Below are positions 1-11,000 of a stretch of 64,000 bases of DNA, piece by piece (the first letter of the stretch is position 1; each line of letters starts with the position of its first letter). Source of the stretch: a virus. The stretch is from positions 1 to 64,000 of the IMG/VR virus record IMGVR_UViG_3300042898_000589. One strand, written 5' to 3'. Under the pieces are notes generated by a model. The model was not told the DNA's origin, did not search any database, and was given only the letters and a program-made list of their open reading frames with translations. The position numbers were made by a program, and so were the translations under genes.

Positions 1-586
1 ATAGTATTGAAGGATTTGAAATAGTTGCGGTAGCCACGCCAATAATTACGCAGCGATACCATCCATTCCCAACGCTTTGAATACTTGCAGTAGTAGATGA
101 ACCAACCGAACCAACAACCCCGCTATTCAAATCAAAGTTTGCCCACACATTAGTTCCAAAGGTGCTGGAAAATCCTTGTAACTGAATAAAGTTATTTGTA
201 TTTTTCTTTGCGTAGATTGATGCAGTATAACTTATACCACTTATTACTGAATTAACTGCATAAATATAATGCGGACTGCTTGTTCCATCTCCCGCAAATG
301 TATCCGCAGTCAAAGTACCGCTTGGTGAAGTCGTTGTGTTGGCAGTTATAGTTGCTGCTAAATTTGGCCAAGCAGCATTCGAGAAATCCTCACTCTGCTG
401 CAACAGATTATAAGGAGCCTTGCGAATCACTCCCGTAGAATCCGTATAAGTTCCAGCAGCAGTAGAGTTAGCAAAGTCAATGTCCCTTGCGTAGTACTCG
501 TCATTGATTAACTTATACCCAAGTACATCTGCTTCCTTAATACCCCAGTTACCTCCTCCGATAACTACACTTGCATCGTTAATCAT
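1..586 (-). CDS. Tail or receptor fibre, N-terminal part, cut by window edge
   Basis: The frame is open from an ATG at 586 to the window edge, giving about 195 residues. The ATG overlaps the TGA of the preceding fibre gene (ATGA at 586-583). It contains the module shared by all fibres here: a D-S-T-G-V-I-R motif, then NLLQQSEDF, then a beta-rich lectin-like stretch ending in GNGWYRC. I infer a virion fibre that contacts the host surface. Its missing 3' end may be the fragment at the far right edge of the window, if the genome is circular. Confidence 0.75.
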   Translation of the reverse strand, partial: MINDASVVIGGGNWGIKEADVLGYKLINDEYYARDIDFANSTAAGTYTDSTGVIRKAPYNLLQQSEDFSNAAWPNLAATITANTTTSPSGTLTADTFAGDGTSSPHYIYAVNSVISGISYTASIYAKKNTNNFIQLQGFSSTFGTNVWANFDLNSGVVGSVGSSTTASIQSVGNGWYRCVIIGVATATISNPSIL

Positions 587-2511
587 TGTAATACACAGTT
601 AAGAGATTGTGCCAGTAGAGCGTATGTTCCATATCCTTCAGATGTGAGGACTTCGAGTTGGTCATTGCTAAGGCGTGTCGTGAATAGGGCGGCTTGGTTT
701 GTTTTGTAAGAAATAACACCTCCAAGCATTTGAATTACATCAAAAGAGAAATTTGGGTTAACCGCACTCGTTCCTACTTGCACTCCGTTCACATATAAAA
801 CAGCACCTGCTGAACTCCAAGCAACAGCTGCTTTTGCTCTTGTTATATTTGCTGTATAACTAATTAAAATCCCAGAAGTAGCACGAACATCTACTCTAAA
901 AGTAAGATTAAAACCATTCGTGGTAATTCCAATCCAGTTTGTAAAAGCGGTATTTCTTATACCAAAATCTGGATTACCAGTATTTGCAGGCGCACCAGTA
1001 ACATCGTTAACGTCCCAAAAGATAGTACCAGCACTTTGTCCAATGATTGAAGAAACGCCCGTCTTACTTGCAGTGTCCGCAATCCTTGTCACCGCTGCCG
1101 TGGTTGTAGGGATGTAGGTGGTTGGGTAGGTAGCATTTTGCTCCCATTGAACGCCCCACAAATAAAAACCGTCTCCGCTATTTGGAGAAATAACAGCACC
1201 AGTTATAGTTTGTAAAGTAGTAGTAGTTGTTATAAGTACGGCTGAGGTTACAATTACAAAACGATACCAGCCATTGCCAATATTTTGCGATGAAACGGTT
1301 GCAGTCCCTGCAATCAATGTAATAGTACCATTTGTTAAATCACAGGTAAAAGTTGGCCTATTGCCAGTCCAAGCGGTTACAGTTGCAAGCCTTAAGGTAA
1401 CAGCTGTTACTTCTTTTGCTTTTGCGAAGAAACTAATTGTTTGTATTTGTCCAGTAGTTACGTTAACATTTTGGGATTGAAATGTTACTGCATTACCTCC
1501 CGTTGTTTGTTGAATGTAACTGGCATTTTGCGTTCCGTCTGGTGATATTGTGTTATTATCTGTAATTGTTAATTCAGTTTTGAATGCCCAAGAATTAATT
1601 GCTTGAGAATATAGCATTGAGTTAGTGCGTTGGGGTTCGAGCAACAGACGCCCACAACTACTCAATGTCCCGTCTGCGTTACGGAAGTCGATTCGTGGTA
1701 CGTCTTGACGGTTGGTGGTTGGGAAGTAGTCAAGGGCGGAAGTGCCTTCAACGACTTGTGCTGCTTGGATTAGGATGTTGCCACTTGTTCCGCTCGTGGA
1801 GCCGTTCGCATCCGCCACAAAAATACGGACGGTTGAAACTGAATCTGTGAACGTAATTGAGCAACGATACCAACCACCACCAACAGACGAAATAGAAGAA
1901 GTACAACCAATTGTAGTGCCAAGCGTTCCGTCCTGTAAATTGAAATAAGCGGTTCTGTTTGAAGTTCCGTCTACCCGAAGGAATATCCAATTTTTAGTTC
2001 CAGCCTTGGCGTATGCGCTAAAAGTATATGAACCGCTTGTCAGTGTAATGTTTTGGTCTACTCGTCCCGATGCAGAACTTTTTGATAACAACCAAGCGTT
2101 ATTCGTACCATCGTATCCTGTTTGGCCGCTTGTTAAGGTAGCAAAAGTAGTTGTCCAAGTTGTAGTGAACGTATTGCTTTGCTGCAACAAATTCCACGGA
2201 GTACGTTCAATCACCCCTGCACTATTGGTACGGGTGGCATCAGATGCTCTCGTAAAGGTCAAGTCCCCTAATCCGCTGGTTGGCTTTTGGGCATATACTA
2301 CGTCCTCCTTTATTCCATCGGGGACAAGTACCCAAGATGCAGGTTCTAACAGTCTGTCTTGGTTCAACTCATTAATAGCAGCAGCGTCACAGGCAGTGTT
2401 CTGTAGTACTCCGCCAGCTTCTGTTACTCTTCTGATATATGAGGATACTAATGCTCTCCCTGCGTTAAATGCAGAGATGCCCTTCTGTAGTGATAGTCCT
2501 AATCCTAACAT
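583..2511 (-). CDS. Tail or receptor fibre with lectin-like modules (642 aa)
   Basis: The protein has two carbohydrate-binding-like modules, each led by a NLL/NSMLYSQ motif and ended by G-G/N-G-W-Y-R, followed by a LamG/concanavalin-like C-terminal domain (about residues 470-625). The motif FTRASDAT near residue 85 and the PTTTAAVTRIAD segment are shared with the neighbouring fibre. The start at 2511 lies 3 nt after the stop of that upstream fibre. Such proteins form adhesive fibres at the tail tip. The paralogy suggests duplication and diversification of receptor specificity. The exact receptor cannot be inferred. Confidence 0.75.
   Translation of the reverse strand: MLGLGLSLQKGISAFNAGRALVSSYIRRVTEAGGVLQNTACDAAAINELNQDRLLEPASWVLVPDGIKEDVVYAQKPTSGLGDLTFTRASDATRTNSAGVIERTPWNLLQQSNTFTTTWTTTFATLTSGQTGYDGTNNAWLLSKSSASGRVDQNITLTSGSYTFSAYAKAGTKNWIFLRVDGTSNRTAYFNLQDGTLGTTIGCTSSISSVGGGWYRCSITFTDSVSTVRIFVADANGSTSGTSGNILIQAAQVVEGTSALDYFPTTNRQDVPRIDFRNADGTLSSCGRLLLEPQRTNSMLYSQAINSWAFKTELTITDNNTISPDGTQNASYIQQTTGGNAVTFQSQNVNVTTGQIQTISFFAKAKEVTAVTLRLATVTAWTGNRPTFTCDLTNGTITLIAGTATVSSQNIGNGWYRFVIVTSAVLITTTTTLQTITGAVISPNSGDGFYLWGVQWEQNATYPTTYIPTTTAAVTRIADTASKTGVSSIIGQSAGTIFWDVNDVTGAPANTGNPDFGIRNTAFTNWIGITTNGFNLTFRVDVRATSGILISYTANITRAKAAVAWSSAGAVLYVNGVQVGTSAVNPNFSFDVIQMLGGVISYKTNQAALFTTRLSNDQLEVLTSEGYGTYALLAQSLNCVLQ
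1052..1110. repeat. Direct repeat copy A inside fibre gene
   Basis: This 59-nt stretch matches 2942-3000 with only two differences that I can see. Both copies encode the linker PTTTAAVTRIAD(T/A)ASK just before the C-terminal LamG-like domain. Confidence 0.85.
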
Positions 2512-2514
2512 ATC

Positions 2515-4695
2515 TTATAAGGTTGTGAGTTCTGCCAGTTGGGCGTTGGTTAAAGCGGTTGGAAATAAAACCATTTGCCTTACATTACCATAAAAAGGAA
2601 TACCTCCATCCCCACGGTCAAATCTAATAGCATTCAAAGTGTTTATAGAATAGGTGCTACCACTTGTATCAGTTCCAACCTGTACGCCATTAATCCATAA
2701 CGAAAAATCGTTCGTTTTATATTTTATGGCTATCTTGTTATTATTTGTAAGTGTTTGAGCGCTAATTATTGAAAATTGGTTAACCGCACCTACACGACCC
2801 ACTGCTGAAGCATTACTCAAAGATAATTCAATATATATATTGTTATTATTCGTTCCATCGGAAATAGCTAACCTCACTGTGTCATTTGACAATCCTTGAA
2901 TTTCAGCAAATAAAACACCTTCTTGGCTGTTAATCAAACTTGAAACGCCCGTCTTACTTGCAGCGTCCGCAATCCTTGTCACCGCTGCCGTTGTTGTAGG
3001 TACCCACGTTGTAGCATAAGCGCCAAGCTCCATTTGTGGGGCTGCTATGCGGATGGTGAAGTCGTAGGCGGCTCCGTTGGTTAAATTTCCAAGAACACCA
3101 TTTACAACACGAGCAGTAGTAGCACCGCCAGCGAGTGTTTCAGTTTGTGAAAATCTATTTAGATTGGATGTTGGTGTGATAGCAAAACTAACATCTCTTA
3201 CATAAACACCTGCTGAGGTGTATTCAGCAAAAAGTGAACGATAATTATTTGGAGGATTAGGTAATGAAATCGTTTTAAGGTAAAAAGACCCCGTCCAAAC
3301 TTGTCCATTTGCCGCTGTAATTCCTGTAACGGTTTCAAATGCTAATAGAACCGAAGTCCCCGTTGCAGTTCCGTTATATCTTACGTCAACATACGGAAGA
3401 CCATTTTCGGTGCCAGTTCCTACAATAGTCCGTGTAAGTCCAGCACCAAGAAGTTGAGTCCAATTCGTAGGCAAAGTACCAGGACTCCCCGCCACCGCTC
3501 CCACCATAGAGGAGTTGCGGATTGAGTTGGTGCGTTGGGGCTCTAATAGTAATCTTGGACAGGTGGACAGAGTTCCGTCTGCATTACTATAGTCTAAGCG
3601 GGGGACATTTAATCTGTCAGTAGTAGCAAAGTAAGGTAGGGCTTCGGTACCTTCAGCGAGTTGGGCTCCCCAAACAAAGACGGATGTTGTTAAGGTGCTT
3701 GATTCTGCTCGGGCGGATGTAGCTGATGGAATAATATTAGCAAAGAAAGCACTACCAGAACCTGTAGCTGTTGCCGTTGCGGTCATAGTGCAGCGATACC
3801 ATCCGTTTCCAACATTTGTTATTGTTGAGACAGCTCCCCCTCCAGAACTTCCTAACGTTCCATTTAGCAAGTCAAAATTTGCAAATACAATACCAGATGT
3901 ATATATAGCACCAGTTCCAACTATTTGAATAAAATTATTAGTGCTTCTTTTCGCATAAATGCTCTGAGTATAAGTTACCCCATTAATTGAATTACCTACT
4001 TGTGTTAAACCGTGAAAAGTATTAGTCCCATCAGCGGTAAGAGTATCGGCAGTTAATGTGCCATTTGGAGCAACAGCCGAATTAATGGAAACCGTAGTTG
4101 CGCTCCTTCCCCAAATAGCATTATCAAACTGCTCACTAAACGTCACCAAATTCCAAGGGCTACGTCTTACAACTCCAGTAGAGTCAGTAAACGTAGCATC
4201 AGAACTGCGTGTGAAGGCTAAATCTCCAAGTGTACTCGTAGGCTTAAAGGCACGTACCCAGTCCTCCTCATACTGAGATGGAACCATAACCCAACTCGCA
4301 TCGTCAAAGACACCTTGGGTTAGCAGTGCACTAATCTTCTGACTCAAGCACTGAGTACCCTCCTCGTAAAATCCTAAAGGAATACCTGACGCTGAGTACT
4401 GGTTTACAATCTCAGATATGTATGATGCGCCAGCAAGGTGCAGGATAGCATTACCACTATGAATAGTTACGGACGAGAACAAACCATAAATCTCCGTGCC
4501 CGCCAGCAAGAACTGACTGGACAGACTATCTCCCACATAGGAAGTAACGGAGACTACAGAATCGGTAGTAACAGTAATAGCACGAAACACATCCTCATAC
4601 AGAGAAGTGTAAGGTCCAGTTACATCCTTAATACCATCAGCATTAAGACTCTGGCGGTAGAAGTTACTATCCGCCTGTATGTTTGCGTAGCCCAT
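2515..4695 (-). CDS. Tail or receptor fibre with adapter-like N-terminus (726 aa)
   Basis: Residues 1-95 (MGYANIQADSNFYRQS onward, with VYGLFSS-type and GDSL motifs) match the separate 90-residue protein encoded just upstream, so this is probably the virion-attachment domain. Next come two lectin-like modules with motifs FTRSSDAT and NLVTFSEQFD, then PTTTAAVTRIADAASKTGVSS and a LamG-like C-terminal domain. It shares about 59 nt of near-identical DNA with the downstream fibre gene. It lies between the 90-aa adapter gene and the 642-aa fibre in one leftward operon. Confidence 0.75.
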   Translation of the reverse strand: MGYANIQADSNFYRQSLNADGIKDVTGPYTSLYEDVFRAITVTTDSVVSVTSYVGDSLSSQFLLAGTEIYGLFSSVTIHSGNAILHLAGASYISEIVNQYSASGIPLGFYEEGTQCLSQKISALLTQGVFDDASWVMVPSQYEEDWVRAFKPTSTLGDLAFTRSSDATFTDSTGVVRRSPWNLVTFSEQFDNAIWGRSATTVSINSAVAPNGTLTADTLTADGTNTFHGLTQVGNSINGVTYTQSIYAKRSTNNFIQIVGTGAIYTSGIVFANFDLLNGTLGSSGGGAVSTITNVGNGWYRCTMTATATATGSGSAFFANIIPSATSARAESSTLTTSVFVWGAQLAEGTEALPYFATTDRLNVPRLDYSNADGTLSTCPRLLLEPQRTNSIRNSSMVGAVAGSPGTLPTNWTQLLGAGLTRTIVGTGTENGLPYVDVRYNGTATGTSVLLAFETVTGITAANGQVWTGSFYLKTISLPNPPNNYRSLFAEYTSAGVYVRDVSFAITPTSNLNRFSQTETLAGGATTARVVNGVLGNLTNGAAYDFTIRIAAPQMELGAYATTWVPTTTAAVTRIADAASKTGVSSLINSQEGVLFAEIQGLSNDTVRLAISDGTNNNNIYIELSLSNASAVGRVGAVNQFSIISAQTLTNNNKIAIKYKTNDFSLWINGVQVGTDTSGSTYSINTLNAIRFDRGDGGIPFYGNVRQMVLFPTALTNAQLAELTTL
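2942..3000. repeat. Direct repeat copy B inside fibre gene
   Basis: This is the partner of 1052-1110, in the same orientation and about 1.9 kb away. The repeat falls at a domain boundary and could allow recombination that swaps C-terminal receptor-binding domains between fibres. Confidence 0.85.
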
Positions 4696-4701
4696 AACTA
4701 A

Positions 4702-4974
4702 TTAGGCTATGTACGCTAATACAGTTCCAGACGTTACAGTTACGGAGGAGAAGAGACCATATACCCCTAAACCTGTAGGCAGGGTGGCAGCAGTTAAGCT
4801 ATCACCTGCAAGTGCAGTAGCACTTACTACAGAGTCTACCAAGGGTACGATAACACGGTACTCCTCTCCTGCCACAGGCACGAATGAAGAAGTAATCCGT
4901 CTAAAGCCCTTCTGTCCGAACGATTGTCGGAAGTAGTTGGGGGCTGCGTTAATGTTTTCAAATGCCATAGCCAA
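4702..4974 (-). CDS. Small fibre-adapter protein (90 aa)
   Basis: The whole protein is a paralogue of the first 95 residues of the next gene's product. Shared features are N-Y/F-Y/F-R-Q-S near residue 13-18, DSVVS, GDSL and YGLFSSVT. It is therefore probably a virion attachment or chaperone-like adapter without a fibre shaft. Two starts are possible, 4974 (MAMAFEN) and 4968 (MAFEN). A promoter-like TAAATTTG lies at 5025-5018, so this is probably the first gene of a fibre operon. Confidence 0.7.
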   Translation of the reverse strand: MAMAFENINAAPNYFRQSFGQKGFRRITSSFVPVAGEEYRVIVPLVDSVVSATALAGDSLTAATLPTGLGVYGLFSSVTVTSGTVLAYIA

Positions 4975-5017
4975 TAGTTTTTAGGTTCAAGGGTCAAGGT
5001 GCAATGCTATGCAGGTA

Positions 5018-5025
5018 CAAATTTA
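5018..5025 (-). promoter_or_regulatory. Bacteroidota-type -7 element TAAATTTG
   Basis: This matches TAnnTTTG on the minus strand, overlapping the last codon of the giant gene and about 43 nt before the first fibre-operon start. It would let fibre genes be transcribed separately from the ejection-protein operon. Confidence 0.45.
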
Positions 5026-8000
5026 GTTATCCTCTAGCAGTTCTTTTTGTTTATTTATAGCTTGTCTAGTTTTGAATCTGGTGTACTTGGCGAACGTCTT
5101 GTCCATCTCCTTTTCGAACTTGTCTCCACCGTTAGGGTACTGATTAATTAACCTCTTTACTTCTTGGCGGAAGTCCTTCTCTTTATTGAGGTCGTCCCTC
5201 AAATAATCCAAAGTTATATCACGCACATCATTGTAAACTGGGACAAGACCTAGGTGACCTCCAAACTCCAAAGGAACTCGAATCTTTAGTTCTTTTAATT
5301 TCTCCTTGCGGCTGTCAGCTGTTTTGTTGTTTATCGCACCGTTTGCAAGTTTGAACGTACTAATGAATGTTCTAGCCACAGGACTGAGTGGACCAGCAAA
5401 TGCAGCAACAAAGCTTGCAATCTTTTCATTAGAGTTGCCTGGGGTCATCGCTGATGACAGCTGATTCATAAGTATGTTGTTCTCGAATGGGTCATAGTCT
5501 TTACCGTTGCGTAAGAACTGTCCGTACTCTTCGTTAGCAGTCTCCACCAACAGACCGTTGATGTTCTTGACTACGTTACCAAAGTTCCTGTTAATGAAGA
5601 TGTTAGCAAGAGCTCCACCAATAGAGCGGTATAGCTTTGGTAGAGTATCTGCGTTTGGCAAGATAGCTTCCATCAAGTCCTCTTCTTCCTCTTCTTCGTC
5701 CAGTCCCGCCAATCCAAGATTTGCCAAAGCAGATTGAGCCAATGCAGACATTATACCACCGATGTAGCTAGAGGCCATAACGTATACGATAGAACGCATA
5801 GCTACTCCTGTAAGTAATGCAGCGCCTTCCTTTCTAGAGATGGAGCCATTGCCTATCATTGCGTAGATGGCACGTCTTGCTGTGTTGTACTCAAAGATTG
5901 CAAAGCGGGAGATGAAACCATTCACTGCCTTGTATATCTTCTTGCTGCTAGTATCCTTCTCGTTAACTCTAAGCTTAGCAATAGTCTCGTATGGGTTGTT
6001 ACTAGCTGCTGCTTGAGTTACTTGCTTATCCGCTTCCTTAGATGCTTTCTTGATGGAGTCTCTGTTAGCTTCCATATAAGCTTCGTCGTTGTCGGAAATC
6101 TTCTTGAGGTCTGGCTCCTTGCCAGTTAGTTCTTTGAAGCTGTTCTCAAATGCTCCAAACCAAATGGGGCGGGAGACCATAGCATCAGGAGTAGACATTA
6201 AGAAGTCAGCTACATCAGCTATCTTGTTAGTTGCTATTCTTCCAAGCTTAGAGATTCTAGCCATCTTGTTGATAACATCAGGCTGCATCTCGGTCTTCAC
6301 TCCACCCGTATTTCTGAATCCACTCTTCTCTACCTGTGGGCTGGTGAGTGTCTCTCCTCCAAACAATCTAGTAGTGTGAACAGAACCCACGTTACGAAGC
6401 ACATCACCAGCAGAGATGTCGTTGTCTAGTTTGTAGTAAGACTTGACACCAGCAGTGAACTGCGCTGGATTAGAGATAGCAAATGTTATGTTAGATGCGG
6501 TCTCTGCGATTGCTCTACGTACAGATGCAAGTACAGCACGGTAACCATTGGTAACCAGAGTATCTGTGATGTCTGGAGACATAGAGGAACCTACAGCATT
6601 AGCCAGTACTCCCTCATTGAATCCTTGCATCAGTGACTCGACAGCTGTTAAGTTCTGTCTCTGGTTCACCATATCTTTTGATGCGGCGAGCGTACCATTA
6701 ACCTGTTTTATAGCAGGAGTCATATGGTAGTCCAACAACGTCATCTTCAGACCACGTACTGCAGTTTGATATGGGTCAAGGTTGATTGGGTTCACCTTAC
6801 CAGTACGAGTAATCAAAGACTTCGCCTTGGTAGATGCAGTGTAGCGCTCAGTGAATGCATCAATCTCCTTGAGTGGATTGTTGTTACCATCGTTGAACAC
6901 TTGGATGTGTACGTAGTTGTCACGGGCTTCAATACCCTCACCACGAATGACATCAGATACGTGAACAGCCTTGTCTCTAATAGAACCGTTAACCTCATCG
7001 ATAGCTTTGATAAGATTCTTCTCCGCTGGAGTCAAGCTCTTCTCTATCTTCTCGGTAGATACCTGACCATCCTCAGAGAATTTGGTTAGCTGCTCTCTTA
7101 GCTCGGCAGCAGTTGCCTCATTGTACAACTTACCTTCTTCAATAGCGTCTATGGTAGCCTTAATCCACTCTACTGCGGGACGAACCTCGGGGTTGCCTAC
7201 GTTGGTCTCGTACTCTCGCTGGATAAGGTACATCTGTATCTTATACATAGAAGAGCGGAACTCGTTGTCGCTTTTCTTAGCCTCGTATAGCCTTTTTTCG
7301 GCTGTGTTTAGTTTGTTAACAGCTACATCAAAGTCACGCTGGAATCTAGAGAACGCACTAGCCATTGGGCGGATAAGCGTGTCATAGATAGGTGTGGTCT
7401 TGAAGTTACCGAATACCTCATCAATGAATGCGGCGGGGTTACGCTCAGCAGCAAGACGAACAGTACCAGTCTCCGTAGCCTTTCTACCCATAAGGCGCAT
7501 CAAGGCTCCCTTGACGTTTACAATAATCTTCTCACCAAGTGGGAGAGATACTTTGTTCAGTGCAGACGCTAGCTTCTTACCATCGTTGATGCTCACCAAC
7601 TTGCGACGAACAACCTCTCCCATATGGGGAAGGAATCCGTTGTTGATGTTGTCTATTACCAACAGTAACTTGCGCAAGTCTTGACTAGTCATCTCACTAG
7701 CTGCATCCAAGTTGTCTTGAATAGCTGTAGCGATAGCTCTATCGTCTCTGTTCTCTAGTGCGTTTACGTTGATGTCGACGTTGGAAAGCTCCTCCTCAAG
7801 GGCAGCACGTGCCTCTTGGCTCTCTGCTCTCTTACCCGCACTAGCTACCTTAGCTTCACTGAGGATGATGGACTTGTAACGCTTCATCATCTCCTTCTCC
7901 TTCTCTGTGATTAGACCTTCGCTCTTCATCTTGTCAAGGACTTTAGAGTAGGCTTCTTCACCAAGGTTGTTGGAGGATATGAAGTCGTTGTACATCTCAC

Positions 8001-11000
8001 CCAATTCAATGAGGCGTCCAGCTTCTGCATCGATGTTATTAAGGATATTGTTCAGCGTAGTCTCCATTGCTCTTCTATCAGCAAGTGGGAGAACAGTCTG
8101 TTTAGCACCGAGACGTGTAACGATAGCGATGTAGTCATCAAAGGACTCATCGGGAATCATAGAGGCGTCAATAGACAACACACGTTGGAACAGTGGCTTG
8201 ATGGTGGAGTTACCAATGCGTCCAGACTGAATGTTCTTCAGTGCCTTCTTTCTGTTGGTGTTCAGCTGCTTTCTTAGCTGAGTGTTAATCTCCTTCTTGA
8301 CAGCGTTCATTGCTCTGTCTACCTCCAATGCATAGGTTGCTGGAGATACACGCTCAATGGTACGTAGGATTCTGTTAAGGTTGCCAGCAGATACGGTGCT
8401 GATATGCTTATCCTCTTTGAGTTTAGCAATGGTTCTTCTTAACTGCTGAACGAACTCAGTCTTGTCAAGCTTACCCGCTACCTCTTGGAAGTTCTTGAAT
8501 GCTGCAGCAATAGTCTTAGCGTTGCCAGACTCAAGGATAGCATTGATGTAGCCATCCATTGCTGTCTCTATCTTAGCCTTCTGCTCTTTAGCTTCTTGCT
8601 TGACTTTAGCTTTAGCCTCTTGCTCTGCTTTGAACTTACGAGCAGCTTCACTCATACCCTTTTCGCGGGCAGCCATACGTTCGTTACGCTTGGCTTCTGC
8701 TGCCTTACGTATTTCTTCAATGCGCTGCTTGAGTGGTGCCTTACCGTCCGCTTTACGCTGGCGTGTCGCCTGAGGCTCTCTAGACATAGAGCGGAACAGC
8801 TCCTTGTTCTTGGAAGTGGTAGACTCAGAAACAAATCCAAACTTGCTATAGAAGTCAGTGACGAGTCTGTCAGCCATCTTCTCCAACTGCCTGTCGGTGA
8901 ATTTCCTATCTCTTTCTTTGTCGTATTGGAATCTTCTTGTTGGGTATGCGTCAAGAGCTAGCTTAATACCAAGGTCATCAGCTGCTTGAATGATTCTGTT
9001 CATCAGACGGGTGCCAGCTCCTTTGCCAGCCCCATCTGTATCAAGGGCTTCAATAGCTTCGATGTATACATCTCCATTGAGGTTGAGACCTAGTTCGACG
9101 TTCATATCCATCGACTCGCTACCATTTGCAAAGTCACCGAACAAGAATCCACCACGAAGGGTTGGACTTGGGAACAGATATACATCCTCCTGCTCTGCGA
9201 TATGTGCAAACATATCAGCAACTTTCTCGTAGGTGGTTTTGTACTTCTTAAGGTACTGGAAATCATCGTCCATATAGTAGACTCTCATTTCCTGTGGAGT
9301 GAAAACGTCGTCACTAGTTGATGGGAAGAACTTCCGCAACTTCTTGTCAATACCCTCCCTCGCTTCTTGTAATGTCTGCTTAGCTTTCTTCTGGCGTGGC
9401 TGTATATCCATATCACCAGGAGCTTCGAGCTGGTCGTTGACAAGCAGTGACTCTACTGCGTTGTCTTGCAACTCAATACCAGTTCTAATCAGTTCAACTT
9501 GAGAGTCAAAGGTTTTGTTTGCAATGTCTTCAAGGTGCTTTATTCCTTGTACCTTTGCCGCCTCTAGATAAAGCTTTCTGTTTGATTCAAGCAATCTCTG
9601 AGCCTCCTCTGGGTTATCTGACTGGTGATTGAGTATTGTGGTTATATCAACAGTAGGAAAGTTAGGTAATCCAATCTCTGTAAGTGCTGGGAAGTAATCA
9701 CTGTATGGATTATTTCCAAATAAAGGAGAGCTAAAGGTTCCAATTGATTTAATGGATGAGAATATTCCATCGTTTACCTTCGTGGGCAAATATAGTTCAC
9801 CAACACTATTAAGTTTAGATGGTTCTTTTAAGTTTGCAGCATTAGGTATGAATAACATACCACCAACTTCCCTTAAGTTACCAAGAGATTTTCCAGTGAA
9901 GTTATTCATATATAAATTACCAGACACATACTCGACATCACTTATAGACTCCGCATAGAATACGTGGATTTTATTAATTGATTTTAACTTACCAAGAGAC
10001 TTCAATAAAGAATATTGTGCGAATATTGAATTGGCCTCTTTTAGTGACGGCAACTCTAATAAAAGATTATTTCTGTTGGCAAACTCATAAAATGGTTTGA
10101 AGTCTATAACTCCACCACGCGCCGCTCTTGATATATCTGCGTCAATTTTTGTAATCTCATCCCTAGCCTCACTACTTAGATTAACGTATTCTATATTCAA
10201 CTTCCCTACTGATTCTAAGGAGTTCAGCTTAACGTCATTTCTAACATATAATTTATCAGCCTTCTTCAATGAGGATAGGTCAGATATATACTTGGTAGAA
10301 TACGGGTCTATTTCACCAACAGTCTCCAACGACGGAAGCGCAATAGACATTTCTTTAAAACCAAATTTATCCAGCAACTTATTATTGATAGATATATCTC
10401 TAGCACTCTCTAACGCGTTTAGATTGGGAGAGCTGTCTCTGATTGACAATTCTCCAACACTTTTCAGCGACGGGAATGACACAGACACGGGTTGAAATGT
10501 AGGGTCACCAACAGGACGCTCCCTTAAAGAACCATCTAAAAGTCTTAATATGCCACCTACCGATTCAAGTGAATTAACATCAAAAGATTCGCTACCAGTA
10601 TACTCTAAGTTCCCAGTTACGGTCTTTAGTTTGGGCAAATCAAATCTTGAATTAGTATTAAAATTGCCATAAACAGAAGTCAAGCTATTTAACTTTAAGT
10701 CTGTATTTAGCCTGCCGCCTGTGTCTATTAAATCACCAAAGAATACTTCAACATTCTCTAAGCTAAATTGCCCCGTATTCCTTGGCAACATCAATGGCAA
10801 CCAGCCTTCATTAAATATGTATTTCGTTTTATTCGTTGGATATTCTTCGCGTGTGTAATTAAATGAATCATTAAAATAAATTTCATCTTTAATTTCGTCA
10901 GTTACCTGCCCGTTATTTACTTTCCTCTTTATGAAATTTACTATCTTAGAGATGTCTGCGTTTGGAGATTTAGAAAACTCGATAACGTCATCAATTGATT

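Noticed and set aside
2006-2593. Plus-strand open frame of 195 aa over the fibre genes
   Set aside because: It is antisense to two clear fibre genes, with no promoter and a composition that mirrors the other strand.
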